DNA from: Bradyrhizobium sp. JYMT SZCCT0428
Lineage (GTDB): Bacteria; Pseudomonadota; Alphaproteobacteria; Rhizobiales; Xanthobacteraceae
Length of the DNA stretch: 64,000 nt
Direction of reading: 5' to 3'
Assembly: GCF_018131075.1 (NCBI RefSeq)
Contig: NZ_JAFCLS010000005.1
Span: 124,001-188,000, forward strand
A program made the translations under genes and the position numbers. Every line of letters starts with the position of its first letter. Within the stretch, counting starts at the first letter, position 1. Below, in pieces: positions 50,189-60,054 of the stretch. The notes below the pieces were generated by a model. The model was not told where the DNA came from. It did no database searches and was given only the letters and a program-made list of their open reading frames with translations.

Positions 50189-52876
50189 ATGAAGGTCGCG
50201 GAAGCGCAAGATCAGGATCCGCAGGAAACCCGGGAATGGCTGGATGCCTTGTCGGCAGTCCGGGGGCATCGCGGCAACGAACGAGCCGAGTTCGTCGTCA
50301 ATGCGGTGATCGACGCCGCGCGCAGCGGCGGCCTCGGCATTCAACAGACGTTGACCACTCCCTATTGCAACACGATCCCGCCGGATCGGCAGCCGGCGCT
50401 GCCGGGCGATCGCGCCATCGAGCACAAGCTTCGCTCGATCATCCGGTGGAATGCGCTGGCCATCGTGCTGCGCGCCAACAAAGAGAGCTCGGAGCTTGGC
50501 GGCCACATCGCGAGCTTCCAGTCGGCGGCGACACTCTACGACATCGGCTTCGGCCATTTCTGGCACGCGCCGACCGAGAAGCATGGCGGCGACCTCATTT
50601 TCGTCCAGGGGCATTGCTCGCCGGGCATCTACGCGCGCGCCTTTCTCGAAGGCCGCTTGAGCGAGGAGCAATTGCTCGGCTTCCGGCAGGAGACCGCGGG
50701 CGGCGGATTGTCGAGCTATCCGCACCCCTGGCTGATGCCGGACTTCTGGCAGTTCCCGACGGTGTCGATGGGGCTCGGGCCCCTGATGGCGATCTATCAG
50801 GCGCGGTTCCTGAAATATCTGGAGAACCGCCATTTGGCCGAAACCGCCAATCGCAAGGTCTGGGCCTTCATGGGCGACGGCGAAACCGATGAGCCGGAAT
50901 CGCTCGGCGCGATTTCGCTCGCCGGCCGCGAAAACCTCGACAATCTGATCTTCGTCATCAATTGCAACCTCCAGCGGCTCGACGGACCGGTGCGCGGCAA
51001 CGGCAAGATCGTCCAGGAGCTCGAAAGCGTGTTCCGCGGCGCTGGCTGGAACGTCATCAAGGTGCTGTGGGGCTCGGGCTGGGATCGGCTGCTGCAGAAG
51101 GACAAGAGCGGGCGGCTGCTCCAGCTCATGGACGAATGCGTCGACGGCGAATACCAGGACTACAAGAGCAAGAGCGGCGCCTACATTCGCGAACACTTCT
51201 TCGGCAAATACGCGGAAACGAAGGAACTCGTTGCCGACATGAGCGACGACGATATCTGGGCGCTGGCGCGCGGCGGCCATGATCCGGAGAAGGTGTTCGC
51301 GGCCTACACCGCCGCCGTGAATCACAAGGGCCAGCCGACCGTCATCCTGCCGAAGACCGTCAAGGGTTTTGGCATGGGAGAATCCGGCGAAGGCCAGATG
51401 ATCGCGCATCAGGCGAAGAAGATGACGCAGGATGCGCTGCGCGGCTTTCGCGATCGCTTCCAGGTGCCGGTCTCGGATGCGGACCTGGCCAAGGTTCCGT
51501 TCCTCCGTCTGCCGGAAGACAGCCCGGAGATGAAGTATTTCCACGCCCAGCGCGCAAAGCTCGGCGGCAGTCTGCCGCAGCGCCGGCGCAAATCCGCCTC
51601 CCTGCAAATTCCGCCGCTATCGACGTTCCAGCGGCTGCTCGACGCCACCGGCGAGCGCGAAATTTCGACTACGATGGCTTTCGTGCAGATGCTCGGCACC
51701 CTCGTGCGCGACAGAGCGATCGGCAAGCACATCGTGCCGATCGTGCCGGACGAATCCCGCACCTTCGGCATGGAGGGCATGTTCCGCCAACTCGGCATCT
51801 ACTCGTCGGTCGGTCAGCTCTACCGGCCGCAGGATGCCGACCAGCTGATGTATTACCGCGAGGACAAGAGCGGACAGGTGTTCCAGGAGGGCATCAACGA
51901 AGGCGGCGCGATGTCGAGCTGGATCGTCGCAGCAACGTCCTACTCGACCAACAACGTGCCGATGATCCCGTTCTACATCTATTATTCGATGTTCGGCCTG
52001 CAACGCGTCGGCGATCTCGCCTGGCTCGCCGGCGACATGCGTGCCCGCGGCTTCCTGCTCGGTGGCACCGCCGGCCGCACCACGCTGAACGGCGAGGGGT
52101 TGCAGCATGAGGACGGCCACAGCCATTTGCTGGCCGCCACCATCCCGAACTGCATCTCGTACGATCCGACCTTTGCCTATGAGGTCGTGACTATCGTCCG
52201 CGAGGGTATGCGCCGCATGTATGAGACGCAGGAGGACGTCTACTACTACATTACCCTGATGAACGAGAACTATCAGCACCCCGGGTTGGCCGAGGCCGGC
52301 AAGGGGGCGGAAGAAGGAATTCTCAAGGGGCTCTACCTCCTCAAGAACGGCGGCGAGACCGCGAAGAAGGGTCTGCGCGTCCAACTCATGGGCTCCGGCA
52401 CGATCCTGCGCGAAGTGATCGCGGCCGCGGATCTGCTCAAGGCGGATTTCGGCGTCACCGCCGACGTCTGGAGCGCGACCAGCTTCAACGAACTGCGCCG
52501 CGACGGCATGGCGGCGGAGCGCTGGAATTTGCTGCATCCGACCGAGCCGCGCCGCAAGAGCTGGGTCGAGGCGCAACTTGAAGGCCATCCGGGGCCGGTC
52601 GTGGCGTCGACCGACTACATGCGCAGCTACTCCGACCAGATCCGGGAGTATGTGCAGGCGGCCGGCCGTCGATACGTCGTGCTCGGCACGGACGGTTTTG
52701 GCCGCAGCGACTATCGCGTGAAGCTGCGAAAATTCTTCGAGGTCGACCGGCATTACGTCGCCGTCGCCGCGCTCAAGGCGCTCGCTGACGACGGCGCGAT
52801 CAAGCCGGCGATCGTGGCCGAAGCCATCGCCAAATACAACATCGACGCCGGGCGTGCTGCGCCCTGGACCGTGTGA
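50189..52876 (+). CDS. aceE: Pyruvate dehydrogenase E1 component, homodimeric (AceE)
   Basis: An 895-residue thiamine-diphosphate enzyme that decarboxylates pyruvate and acetylates the lipoyl domain of E2. It aligns throughout with E. coli AceE: NTIPPDRQPALPGDRAIEHK, ELGGHIASFQSAATLYDIGF, the ThDP motif MGDGETDEPESLGAI...FVINCNLQRLDGP, SYSTNNVPMIPFYIYYSMFG and RTTLNGEGLQHEDGHSH. ATG 50189 has GGAGACGG before it; ATG 50177 is possible. Most alphaproteobacteria use a heterodimeric E1 (PdhA/PdhB), so this gamma-type E1 is likely a second, specially regulated complex. First gene of aceE-aceF-lpd. Confidence 0.95.
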   Translation: MKVAEAQDQDPQETREWLDALSAVRGHRGNERAEFVVNAVIDAARSGGLGIQQTLTTPYCNTIPPDRQPALPGDRAIEHKLRSIIRWNALAIVLRANKESSELGGHIASFQSAATLYDIGFGHFWHAPTEKHGGDLIFVQGHCSPGIYARAFLEGRLSEEQLLGFRQETAGGGLSSYPHPWLMPDFWQFPTVSMGLGPLMAIYQARFLKYLENRHLAETANRKVWAFMGDGETDEPESLGAISLAGRENLDNLIFVINCNLQRLDGPVRGNGKIVQELESVFRGAGWNVIKVLWGSGWDRLLQKDKSGRLLQLMDECVDGEYQDYKSKSGAYIREHFFGKYAETKELVADMSDDDIWALARGGHDPEKVFAAYTAAVNHKGQPTVILPKTVKGFGMGESGEGQMIAHQAKKMTQDALRGFRDRFQVPVSDADLAKVPFLRLPEDSPEMKYFHAQRAKLGGSLPQRRRKSASLQIPPLSTFQRLLDATGEREISTTMAFVQMLGTLVRDRAIGKHIVPIVPDESRTFGMEGMFRQLGIYSSVGQLYRPQDADQLMYYREDKSGQVFQEGINEGGAMSSWIVAATSYSTNNVPMIPFYIYYSMFGLQRVGDLAWLAGDMRARGFLLGGTAGRTTLNGEGLQHEDGHSHLLAATIPNCISYDPTFAYEVVTIVREGMRRMYETQEDVYYYITLMNENYQHPGLAEAGKGAEEGILKGLYLLKNGGETAKKGLRVQLMGSGTILREVIAAADLLKADFGVTADVWSATSFNELRRDGMAAERWNLLHPTEPRRKSWVEAQLEGHPGPVVASTDYMRSYSDQIREYVQAAGRRYVVLGTDGFGRSDYRVKLRKFFEVDRHYVAVAALKALADDGAIKPAIVAEAIAKYNIDAGRAAPWTV

Positions 52877-52900
52877 GCCAGCGGAGCCGAGGACAGAACG

Positions 52901-54466
52901 ATGAGTGGTCTGATCGACATCAAGGTTCCCGATATCGGTGACTTCAAGGACGTCCCTGTCATCGAGGTCTTCGTCAAGCCGGGCGACAAGGTGAAGGCCG
53001 AGGATCCGCTGGTTGCGCTGGAGTCCGACAAGGCGACCATGGAGGTGCCGTCGCCGCGTGATGGCGTGGTGAAATCGGTGGTCGTGAAGCTTGGCGACAA
53101 GGTCAGCGAAGGCACTGTTATCGTGCAGTTCGAGGGCGCCGGCGCGGAACAGGCCGAGGCCCGCCCGGTCGTCAGCGCGCCGCCGTCACCGGTCAGCGCA
53201 CCGGGCGGCGTCGCCGAGGTGCGAGTTCCTGATATCGGCGACTTCAAGGACGTTCCGGTCATCGAAATCTTCGTCAAGATCGGCGACAGCGTGAAAGCCG
53301 AGGATCCGCTGATCGCGCTCGAGTCGGACAAGGCGACGATGGAAGTGCCGGCGCCGCTCTCCGGCACCGTGCGCGAGATCAAGGTCAAGACCGGCGACAA
53401 GGTCAGCGAGGGCGCTGTCATCCTGTCGCTCGCAACTGGCGCAGCACCTTTGCAGGCCGACATCCCTCCCGTGTCGCCGCCTGCGTCCTCGTCGGCCACC
53501 GCCGCTGGAACGGCGGTGGCCGGCGCCTTTGATGAAGGAAGCTTCGCGCTCGCCTATGCCGGTCCGGCCGTGCGCAAGCTGGCGCGCGAACGGGGTGTCG
53601 ATCTCGGCAAGGTCAAAGGCTCGGGCAATCACGGCCGTATTCTGCGCGAAGACGTCGAAGCCTTCGGCAAAGGCGAGGCCCCCTCGGGGAAACCGCAAGC
53701 AGCGGCCGCAAGCGGAGGCGGTGTCGGCGGCATTGACCTTCTGCCCTGGCCCAAGGTCGACTTTGCGAAGTTCGGGCCGGTCGAGCGCAAGGACCTCGGC
53801 CGCATCAAAAAGATCTCAGCGGCCAACCTGCACCGCAACTGGGTCGTCATCCCGCACGTCACGACCCACGACGAGGCCGACATCACCGATCTCGAACAAT
53901 TCCGGGTGACGATGAACAAGGAGTTGGAGAAGAGTGGCGTAAAACTCTCGCTGCTGCCGTTCATGGTGAAGGCTGCGGTCGCGACGCTGCAGAAATTCCC
54001 GGAATTCAATGCGAGCCTCGACGGCGACACGCTCGTCTACAAGAACTACTGGCACATCGGCTTTGCCGCTGATACGCCGAATGGCCTGATGGTGCCTGTG
54101 ATCCGTGACGCCGACAAGAAATCGGTGCCCGAAATCGCCAAGGAGATGAACGCCCTCGCCAAGATCGCGCGCGAAGGCAAGATCAAGCCCGACCAGATGC
54201 AGGGCGGGACTTTCTCGATCTCCTCGCTCGGCGGCATCGGCGGCATCTATTTCACGCCGATCATCAATGCGCCCGAAGTCGCGATCATGGGCGTCTGCAA
54301 GGGTTACTGGAAGCAGCACTCGTCCGACGGCAAGACGGCCAACTGGCGGTTGACGTTGCCGCTGTCGCTGTCCTGGGACCATCGCGTCATCGACGGCGCG
54401 GCGGCAGCCCGCTTCAACGTCTATTTCGCCAGCGTGCTCGCCGACCTGCGTCGCGTGCTGTTCTGA
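52901..54466 (+). CDS. aceF: Dihydrolipoamide acetyltransferase E2 (AceF) with two lipoyl domains
   Basis: A 521-residue E2. There are two N-terminal lipoyl domains (about residues 4-78 and 107-180), each with ESDKATMEVP carrying the lipoylated Lys, joined by Ala/Pro-rich linkers. A peripheral subunit-binding domain follows (AGPAVRKLARERGVDLGKVK, about 222-255), then the catalytic domain with HVTTHDEADITDLE and the active site SLSWDHRVIDGAAAARF. It transfers the acetyl group to CoA. It starts 24 bases after aceE and ends 16 bases before lpd. Confidence 0.95.
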   Translation: MSGLIDIKVPDIGDFKDVPVIEVFVKPGDKVKAEDPLVALESDKATMEVPSPRDGVVKSVVVKLGDKVSEGTVIVQFEGAGAEQAEARPVVSAPPSPVSAPGGVAEVRVPDIGDFKDVPVIEIFVKIGDSVKAEDPLIALESDKATMEVPAPLSGTVREIKVKTGDKVSEGAVILSLATGAAPLQADIPPVSPPASSSATAAGTAVAGAFDEGSFALAYAGPAVRKLARERGVDLGKVKGSGNHGRILREDVEAFGKGEAPSGKPQAAAASGGGVGGIDLLPWPKVDFAKFGPVERKDLGRIKKISAANLHRNWVVIPHVTTHDEADITDLEQFRVTMNKELEKSGVKLSLLPFMVKAAVATLQKFPEFNASLDGDTLVYKNYWHIGFAADTPNGLMVPVIRDADKKSVPEIAKEMNALAKIAREGKIKPDQMQGGTFSISSLGGIGGIYFTPIINAPEVAIMGVCKGYWKQHSSDGKTANWRLTLPLSLSWDHRVIDGAAAARFNVYFASVLADLRRVLF

Positions 54467-54482
54467 GATCGGGGGAAGCAGC

Positions 54483-56234
54483 ATGGCTCAGCAGATCGAA
54501 GTGAAGGTTCCGGATATCGGTGACTTCAAGGAAGTTGCCGTCATCGAGGTCATGGTGAAGCCCGGCGAGACCGTCGCGGTCGACACCAGCCTCATCATGG
54601 TCGAGTCCGACAAGGCGTCGATGGAGATTCCATCGTCTCACGCCGGCATCGTGAAGGAGGTCAGGGTCAAGATCGACGACAAGGTGAGTGAAGGATCGAC
54701 CATCCTCGTGCTGGAGGCAGGAGGCGCGGCTGCAGCGCCGAAGCCTGCGCCAGCATCGCAGCCGGCGGCGACCGCCAGCCCGCCGCCGGCCGCTCCTTCC
54801 GCCGCGTCCTATGCCGGCAAGGCGGACATCGAATGCGACGTAGTGGTGCTGGGCGCCGGTCCCGGTGGCTACTCGGCCGCCTTCCGCGCCGCCGATCTCG
54901 GCATGAAGACCGTGCTGGTGGAGCGTTACGACACGCTCGGTGGCGTGTGCCTCAACGTCGGCTGCATCCCGAGCAAGGCGCTGCTGCATACGGCTTCCGT
55001 CGTCGACGAGGTCAGGCATCTGCCCGACCACGGCATTTCCTTTGGCGCGCCGCAGATCGACCTCGGCAAGCTGCGCGGTTTCAAGGATGGCGTGATCAAG
55101 AAGCTGACCGGTGGCCTGGCCGGCATGGCGAAGGCCCGCAAGGTCGAGGTTGTGACCGGCGTCGGCGCCTTCCTCGACCCGCACCACCTCGAAGTGATCT
55201 CGGCTGGGGCTAAGAAGACGGTCAAATTCGCCAAGGCCATCATCGCCGCCGGCAGCCAGGCGGTGAAACTGCCGTTCCTGCCCGACGATCCGCGCATCGT
55301 CGATTCGACCGGCGCGCTGCTGCTGAAATCGATCCCCAAGCGCATGCTGGTGATCGGCGGCGGCATCATCGGCCTGGAAATGGCGACGGTCTATTCGACG
55401 CTCGGCGCACGCATTGACGTTGTCGAAATGCTCGACGGCCTGATGCAGGGAGCCGACCGCGACCTGGTCAAGGTCTGGGAAAAAACGAACGCGGGCCGTT
55501 TCGACAAGGTCATGCTGAAGACCAAAACGGTGGGTGCGAAGGCGACGGAAGCCGGGATCGAGGTGAGTTTCGAGGGCGAGCAGGCGCCTGCCGGGCCGCA
55601 GGTCTATGACCTCGTTCTGGTCTCGGTCGGCCGCAGCCCGAACGGGAAGAAGATCGGCGCCGAGAAGGCCGGCGTTGCCGTGGGCGATCGTGGTTTCATC
55701 GACGTCGACAGGCAGATGCGCACCAACGTGCCGCATATCTTCGCGATCGGCGACATCATCGGCCAGCCGATGCTGGCGCACAAGGCGGTGCATGAGGGCC
55801 ATGTGGCCGCGGAAGTCGCGCATGGCGAGAAGTCGTATTTCGACGCGCGGCAGATTCCGTCTGTCGCCTACACCGATCCTGAGGTAGCCTGGGCCGGGAA
55901 GACCGAGGAGCAGTGCAAGGCCGAGGGTCTCAAGGTCGGCAAGGCGGTGTTTCCATGGGCGGCGTCGGGCCGCGCCATCGCCAACGGCTGCGACGAGGGT
56001 TTTACCAAGCTGCTGTTCGATGCGGCGACCCATCGCGTGGTCGGCGGCGGCATCGTCGGCACGCATGCCGGCGATCTCATCAGCGAGATCTGCCTTGCGA
56101 TCGAGATGGGCTGCGAGCCGGCCGATATAGGCAAGACCATTCATCCGCACCCGACCCTCGGCGAGTCGATCGGCATGGCGGCCGAGGTGTTCGAGGGCCA
56201 TTGCACGGACCTTCCGCCGCAAAAGAAAAAGTGA
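54483..56234 (+). CDS. lpd: Dihydrolipoamide dehydrogenase E3 with an N-terminal lipoyl domain
   Basis: A 583-residue flavoprotein that reoxidises dihydrolipoamide with NAD. Residues about 1-80 are a lipoyl domain (VESDKASMEIPSSHAG); an Ala/Pro linker follows; the enzyme core starts near 115 with VVVLGAGPGGYSAAFRAADL, the redox disulfide GGVCLNVGCIPSKAL, the NAD motif MLVIGGGIIGLEMATVYSTL and the C-terminal active-site IHPHPTLGES. An E3 carrying its own lipoyl domain occurs in some bacterial PDH complexes. It is the third gene of the operon; the TAXI gene follows by about 57 bases. Confidence 0.95.
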   Translation: MAQQIEVKVPDIGDFKEVAVIEVMVKPGETVAVDTSLIMVESDKASMEIPSSHAGIVKEVRVKIDDKVSEGSTILVLEAGGAAAAPKPAPASQPAATASPPPAAPSAASYAGKADIECDVVVLGAGPGGYSAAFRAADLGMKTVLVERYDTLGGVCLNVGCIPSKALLHTASVVDEVRHLPDHGISFGAPQIDLGKLRGFKDGVIKKLTGGLAGMAKARKVEVVTGVGAFLDPHHLEVISAGAKKTVKFAKAIIAAGSQAVKLPFLPDDPRIVDSTGALLLKSIPKRMLVIGGGIIGLEMATVYSTLGARIDVVEMLDGLMQGADRDLVKVWEKTNAGRFDKVMLKTKTVGAKATEAGIEVSFEGEQAPAGPQVYDLVLVSVGRSPNGKKIGAEKAGVAVGDRGFIDVDRQMRTNVPHIFAIGDIIGQPMLAHKAVHEGHVAAEVAHGEKSYFDARQIPSVAYTDPEVAWAGKTEEQCKAEGLKVGKAVFPWAASGRAIANGCDEGFTKLLFDAATHRVVGGGIVGTHAGDLISEICLAIEMGCEPADIGKTIHPHPTLGESIGMAAEVFEGHCTDLPPQKKK

Positions 56235-56291
56235 CGCTGAAGTCCAACCAATTGCCAGAACAAGGGTGCGGTTGAAATGAGGGAGGCAGTC

Positions 56292-57266
56292 ATGGTTTCA
56301 AGAGCGTGGCGAATTCTGATCCTTCTCGCATTTGTTCTGCTTCCACCCAAACTGGCGTCGGCGGCGGAGGCGCATTGGCCCCAGACGCTCACTCTCGGCA
56401 CCGCGTCGGAAGGCGGCACCTACTACGCCTATGGTGAAGGGCTGGCTCGACTGCTCTCGCGAGAACTCGGCATCGCGGTGGTGGCGCGACCGACTGGCGG
56501 TCCGGTCGAGAATATCAAGCTGCTCGAGACCGGCGAAATTCAGCTGGCCTTCGTCACCCAAGGCGTGGCGTTGCAAGCCTGGAACGCCAGCGCTGCCTGG
56601 ACCGATGGGCGGCAATACCGAAACATGCGCGCCATGTTCGCGATGTACGATACACCGTTTCAGTTTCAGGTGCTCAGTGAATCACCGATTCAATCGTTTG
56701 CCGATTTCGCCGGCAAGCGTATCGGTGTCGGGCCCGAGGGTGGCACCACCGCCGCCTACTTTCCCGAGTTCCTCAAGGCGCTGAAGATCGAGGCCACCCT
56801 GGTTCACGGCGATTGGGCGGAGCTTGCGGAGAAGTCGTTGGCGAGAAGCATCGATGCGCTTGCGGTTGGCGCCGGCGTGCCGGTTCCGGTATTTATCGAT
56901 ATCGAGCGCAAGGCGAAGGTGCGCTACCTCCCTCTCACGCGGCAGGAGATCGCAACGCTGCGCCTGACGATGCCGGAACTCTCCGCATCCGTTGTTGCGG
57001 CGGGTTCGTATCCTACTTTGCGGCGCCGGTACGACACGATCGGCCTGTTCAACTTTGCCGTAGCGCACAAGGATTTGCCGAACGATCTGGTCACAGCCAT
57101 CGTCGACACCGTGTTCGCCAATAACGAGCGGCTGGTCGAAGTTCATCCGGCGGCGGCGGAAACGATCCCCTCCAACATCATGCGCAACAATTTCATTCCG
57201 CTTCATGGCGGCGCGGTCAGTTGGTATCGCAGCAGGGTTACGCCCGGGGTTGTGCATTCAGACTGA
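56292..57266 (+). CDS. TAXI-family TRAP transporter solute-binding protein (orphan)
   Basis: A 324-residue exported binding protein. The signal peptide (SRAWRILILLAFVLLPPKLA) precedes HWPQTLTLGTASEGGTYYAY, the TAXI signature. FVTQGVALQAW and GPEGGTTAAYFPEFLKAL also match the family, which serves TRAP transporters for acidic amino acids or dicarboxylates. No TRAP permease (fused DctQM) gene is present, so it may act with a distant permease or as a sensor. ATG 56292 is preferred because GGGAGG lies at the right distance; ATG 56277 overlaps that site. Next to dctA, a dicarboxylate ligand is plausible. Confidence 0.85.
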   Translation: MVSRAWRILILLAFVLLPPKLASAAEAHWPQTLTLGTASEGGTYYAYGEGLARLLSRELGIAVVARPTGGPVENIKLLETGEIQLAFVTQGVALQAWNASAAWTDGRQYRNMRAMFAMYDTPFQFQVLSESPIQSFADFAGKRIGVGPEGGTTAAYFPEFLKALKIEATLVHGDWAELAEKSLARSIDALAVGAGVPVPVFIDIERKAKVRYLPLTRQEIATLRLTMPELSASVVAAGSYPTLRRRYDTIGLFNFAVAHKDLPNDLVTAIVDTVFANNERLVEVHPAAAETIPSNIMRNNFIPLHGGAVSWYRSRVTPGVVHSD

Positions 57267-57294
57267 GAAACAGTCCTTAGGGAAGGAATAGGAT

Positions 57295-58662
57295 ATGGCA
57301 ACAGCAGCAACAACAGGCGGTCCCCATGCCGTAAAATGGTATCAGCACCTCTATGTGCAGGTTTTGGCTGCAATCACAGCCGGCGTATTACTGGGCCATT
57401 TTTATCCTCAGCTTGGCGAGCAGATGAAGCCGCTCGGCGATGCGTTCATCAAATGCATCAAGATGATCATCGCGCCGATCATCTTCTTCACGGTTGTGCA
57501 TGGTATCGCCAGCATGCGCGACATGAAGAAGGTCGGACGTGTCGGCTTGAAGGCATTGATCTATTTCGAAGTGCTGACGACGGCTGCGCTGATCATCGGG
57601 CTTATCGTTATCAATTTGTGGAAACCGGGCGTCGGCATGAACCTCGATCTGTCGACCGTTGACACAAAATCGATTGCGGCCTTCACCGCAAAAGCGAAGG
57701 AGCAGGGCACGGTCCAGTTCCTGATGGACATCATCCCGTCGACCGTCGTCGGCGCTTTTGCCAATGGTGAAATCCTGCAGGTGTTGTTCTTTGCAATCCT
57801 GTTTGCATTTGGCCTGCAAGCTCTCGGTCAACACGGTGAGGGCGTGCTGCGGCTGATCGATGTCGTGAGCCACGTGTTCTTCAAGATCGTGGGCTACATC
57901 ATGAGACTTGCGCCGATCGGAGCGTTCGGCGCAATGGCGTTCACGATCGGCAAGTATGGCGTGGCGACGCTGATCTCGCTGGCCAACTTCATGCTGGCGT
58001 TTTACGTAACATGCTTGTTGTTCGTCTTTGTCGTGCTCGGCTCGGTTGCTGCCCTTAGCGGCTTTTCGATCTTCAAGTTCATCCGTTACATCAAGGAAGA
58101 ACTCCTGATCGTGCTTGGCACCTCGTCATCGGAATCAGTGCTGCCGCGCATGATCGCCAAGACCGAAAATCTTGGCTGCGAAAAATCGGTCGTCGGATTG
58201 GTTATTCCGACCGGTTATTCGTTCAACCTTGATGGCACTTGTATCTACTTGACAATGGCCGCGATCTTCCTGGCGCAAGCGACGAACACGCCCCTGACGA
58301 TCTGGCAAGAACTCGGCATCATCGGCGTTCTGCTCCTGACGTCCAAGGGCGCCGCTGGTGTCACGGGATCCGGCTTCATTGTGCTAGCCGCAACACTTGC
58401 ATCCGTCGGGACGATTCCGGTCGCGAGCATCGCCTTGATCCTTGGCATCGACCGCTTCATGTCGGAGGCGCGCGCGCTCACCAACCTTGTAGGAAATGGC
58501 GTAGCGACAGTGGTCGTCGCCAAATGGGAAGGGGCGCTCGACGAAAGAATGCTTCATCGACGTCTGAACCAGGAGAGCGATGTCGAAGCTGATGATCCGG
58601 AGTCGGTAAAGATAGCGGATGACGAGATGGAGGCAGGCGCGCCCCGGCCAGTGGTCGCTTGA
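57295..58662 (+). CDS. dctA: C4-dicarboxylate:cation symporter DctA
   Basis: A 455-residue secondary transporter of the DAACS family for succinate, fumarate and malate. Typical motifs are [74 protein letters not shown] and [27 protein letters not shown] precedes the ATG. In rhizobia dctA is usually divergent from dctBD and driven by sigma-54; here neither dctB nor dctD is near and the 28-base gap to the TAXI gene has no such promoter, so it may be read from upstream. Confidence 0.93.
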   Translation: MATAATTGGPHAVKWYQHLYVQVLAAITAGVLLGHFYPQLGEQMKPLGDAFIKCIKMIIAPIIFFTVVHGIASMRDMKKVGRVGLKALIYFEVLTTAALIIGLIVINLWKPGVGMNLDLSTVDTKSIAAFTAKAKEQGTVQFLMDIIPSTVVGAFANGEILQVLFFAILFAFGLQALGQHGEGVLRLIDVVSHVFFKIVGYIMRLAPIGAFGAMAFTIGKYGVATLISLANFMLAFYVTCLLFVFVVLGSVAALSGFSIFKFIRYIKEELLIVLGTSSSESVLPRMIAKTENLGCEKSVVGLVIPTGYSFNLDGTCIYLTMAAIFLAQATNTPLTIWQELGIIGVLLLTSKGAAGVTGSGFIVLAATLASVGTIPVASIALILGIDRFMSEARALTNLVGNGVATVVVAKWEGALDERMLHRRLNQESDVEADDPESVKIADDEMEAGAPRPVVA

Positions 58663-58691
58663 CCCTAGAGACGGCAGAGGCTGCCGGCCTG

Positions 58692-58720
58692 GAGCCTGTT
58701 GCCGCGCTTGGCAACGGCTC
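58692..58720 (+). other. Hairpin between dctA and phaA
   Basis: GAGCC-T-GTTGCC, loop GCGCTT, GGCAAC-GGCTC: an 11-bp stem with one bulged T, 30 bases after the dctA stop and 36 bases before phaA. It has no T-run, so it may be a weak terminator, a processing/stability element, or an operator with dyad symmetry (GTTGCC-N6-GGCAAC). Confidence 0.5.
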
Positions 58721-58755
58721 GGGCAGCGCAGGGAACATCAAACGAGGAGTTGAAT

Positions 58756-59928
58756 ATGACTGACGTAGTAATTGTATCCGCCGCGCGGACGCCGGTTGGT
58801 TCTTTCAATGGAGCGTTCGGCTCGCTGACTGCCCACGAACTGGGGGCTGTGGCGATCAAGGGCGCGCTCGATCGCGCCAAGGTCTCGCCTGGTGACGTCG
58901 ATGAGGTAATCCTGGGCCAGGTATTGTCCGGCGGCGAGGGGCAGAATCCGGCGCGGCAGGCCGCTATGGCGGCCGGCATTCCGCAGGAGAAGACGGCGTG
59001 GGGCATGAACCAGCTTTGTGGTTCGGGCCTGCGGTCGGTGGCGCTTGGATTGCAGCAGATCGCCAACGGGGATGCGAAGGTGATCGTCGCCGGCGGCATG
59101 GAATCGATGTCGATGGCGCCGCATCTGTCGCACATGCGGAACGGCACCAAGATGGGCGACACCAAGTTTATCGACTCCATGCTGAAGGACGGCCTGCTCG
59201 ATGCGTTCCACGGCTATCACATGGGAGTGACCGCGGAGAACATCGCCACCAAATGGCAAATCACCCGGGAAGAGCAGGATGCGTTCGCTGCTGGCTCGCA
59301 GAACAAGGCCGAGGACGCGCAGAAGGCCGGCCGGTTCAAGGACGAGATCGTTCCCGTTACCGTCAAGACCAGGAAGGGCGACGTCGTCGTCGACCAGGAC
59401 GAATATATCCGTGCGGGTACGACGCAGGACGCGCTGGCAAAGCTGAAGCCGGCCTTCAACAAGGAGGGGACGGTAACCGCCGGCAACGCCTCCGGCCTCA
59501 ACGACGGCGCGGCAGCTTTTGTATTGATGAGTGCTGACGAGGCCAGCAAGCGCGGTCTTACGCCGCTTGCGAAGATCGTCTCCTGGGCGACCGCCGGCGT
59601 CGATCCCGCGGTGATGGGGTCGGGCCCAATTCCGGCCTCGCGTAAGGCGCTCGAAAAGGCCGGGTGGAAGGTCGGGGATCTCGATCTCGTCGAGGCCAAC
59701 GAGGCCTTTGCGGCGCAGGCGATCGCCGTCAACAAGGACATGGGCTGGGATCCGTCGATCGTGAACGTGAACGGCGGCGCCATCGCCATCGGCCATCCGA
59801 TCGGCGCGTCCGGTGCACGCGTTCTGACAACGCTGTTGTTCGAGATGCAGAAGCGCGGCGCCAAGAAAGGCCTTGCCACGCTGTGCATCGGCGGCGGCAT
59901 GGGCGTCGCGCTGACAGTCGAGCGCTAG
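58756..59928 (+). CDS. phaA: Acetyl-CoA acetyltransferase (beta-ketothiolase)
   Basis: A 390-residue thiolase condensing two acetyl-CoA to acetoacetyl-CoA, the first step of polyhydroxybutyrate synthesis. Catalytic residues are in [12 protein letters not shown] (nucleophilic Cys near 88), [19 protein letters not shown] (His) and [11 protein letters not shown] (second Cys). Length and motifs match PhaA/AtoB. ATG 58756 is preceded by GAGGAG. The neighbouring reductase and phasin make the PHB role likely, rather than acetoacetate breakdown. Confidence 0.95.
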   Translation: MTDVVIVSAARTPVGSFNGAFGSLTAHELGAVAIKGALDRAKVSPGDVDEVILGQVLSGGEGQNPARQAAMAAGIPQEKTAWGMNQLCGSGLRSVALGLQQIANGDAKVIVAGGMESMSMAPHLSHMRNGTKMGDTKFIDSMLKDGLLDAFHGYHMGVTAENIATKWQITREEQDAFAAGSQNKAEDAQKAGRFKDEIVPVTVKTRKGDVVVDQDEYIRAGTTQDALAKLKPAFNKEGTVTAGNASGLNDGAAAFVLMSADEASKRGLTPLAKIVSWATAGVDPAVMGSGPIPASRKALEKAGWKVGDLDLVEANEAFAAQAIAVNKDMGWDPSIVNVNGGAIAIGHPIGASGARVLTTLLFEMQKRGAKKGLATLCIGGGMGVALTVER

Positions 59929-59941
59929 ACCGGCGGACGGG

Positions 59942-59990
59942 CCGGCCGTTTCGGCCGGAGCGACGCGCGGACGGCACCTGGCCGTCCGCG
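59942..59990 (+). other. Two consecutive hairpins between phaA and phaB
   Basis: CCGGCCG-TTT-CGGCCGG (59942-59958) is a perfect 7-bp stem with a 3-base loop, followed by CGCGGACGG-N7-CCGTCCGCG (59966-59990), a perfect 9-bp stem. They begin 14 bases after the phaA stop and end 65 bases before phaB. Without T-runs they look like RNA stability or partial-termination elements that uncouple phaA from phaB expression. Confidence 0.55.
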
Positions 59991-60054
59991 AACGAGAACG
60001 GCTCCCCAAGGGCCGGCACATACAAGTTGAACCGATCAGGAACAGGAGGAGACG

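Noticed and set aside
50078..51607. A 509-codon open frame on the minus strand opposite the start of aceE
   Set aside because: Antisense to aceE, no motif, and it would run through the sigma-54/palindrome leader.
54414..56222. A 602-codon open frame on the minus strand opposite lpd
   Set aside because: Fully antisense to an unambiguous lpd gene; composition rich in His, Arg, Asp and Ala without motifs.
57261..57275. GACTG-AGAAA-CAGTC hairpin before dctA as a terminator
   Set aside because: Only a 5-bp stem, without a T-run, and it overlaps the last codons of the TAXI gene; too weak to call.
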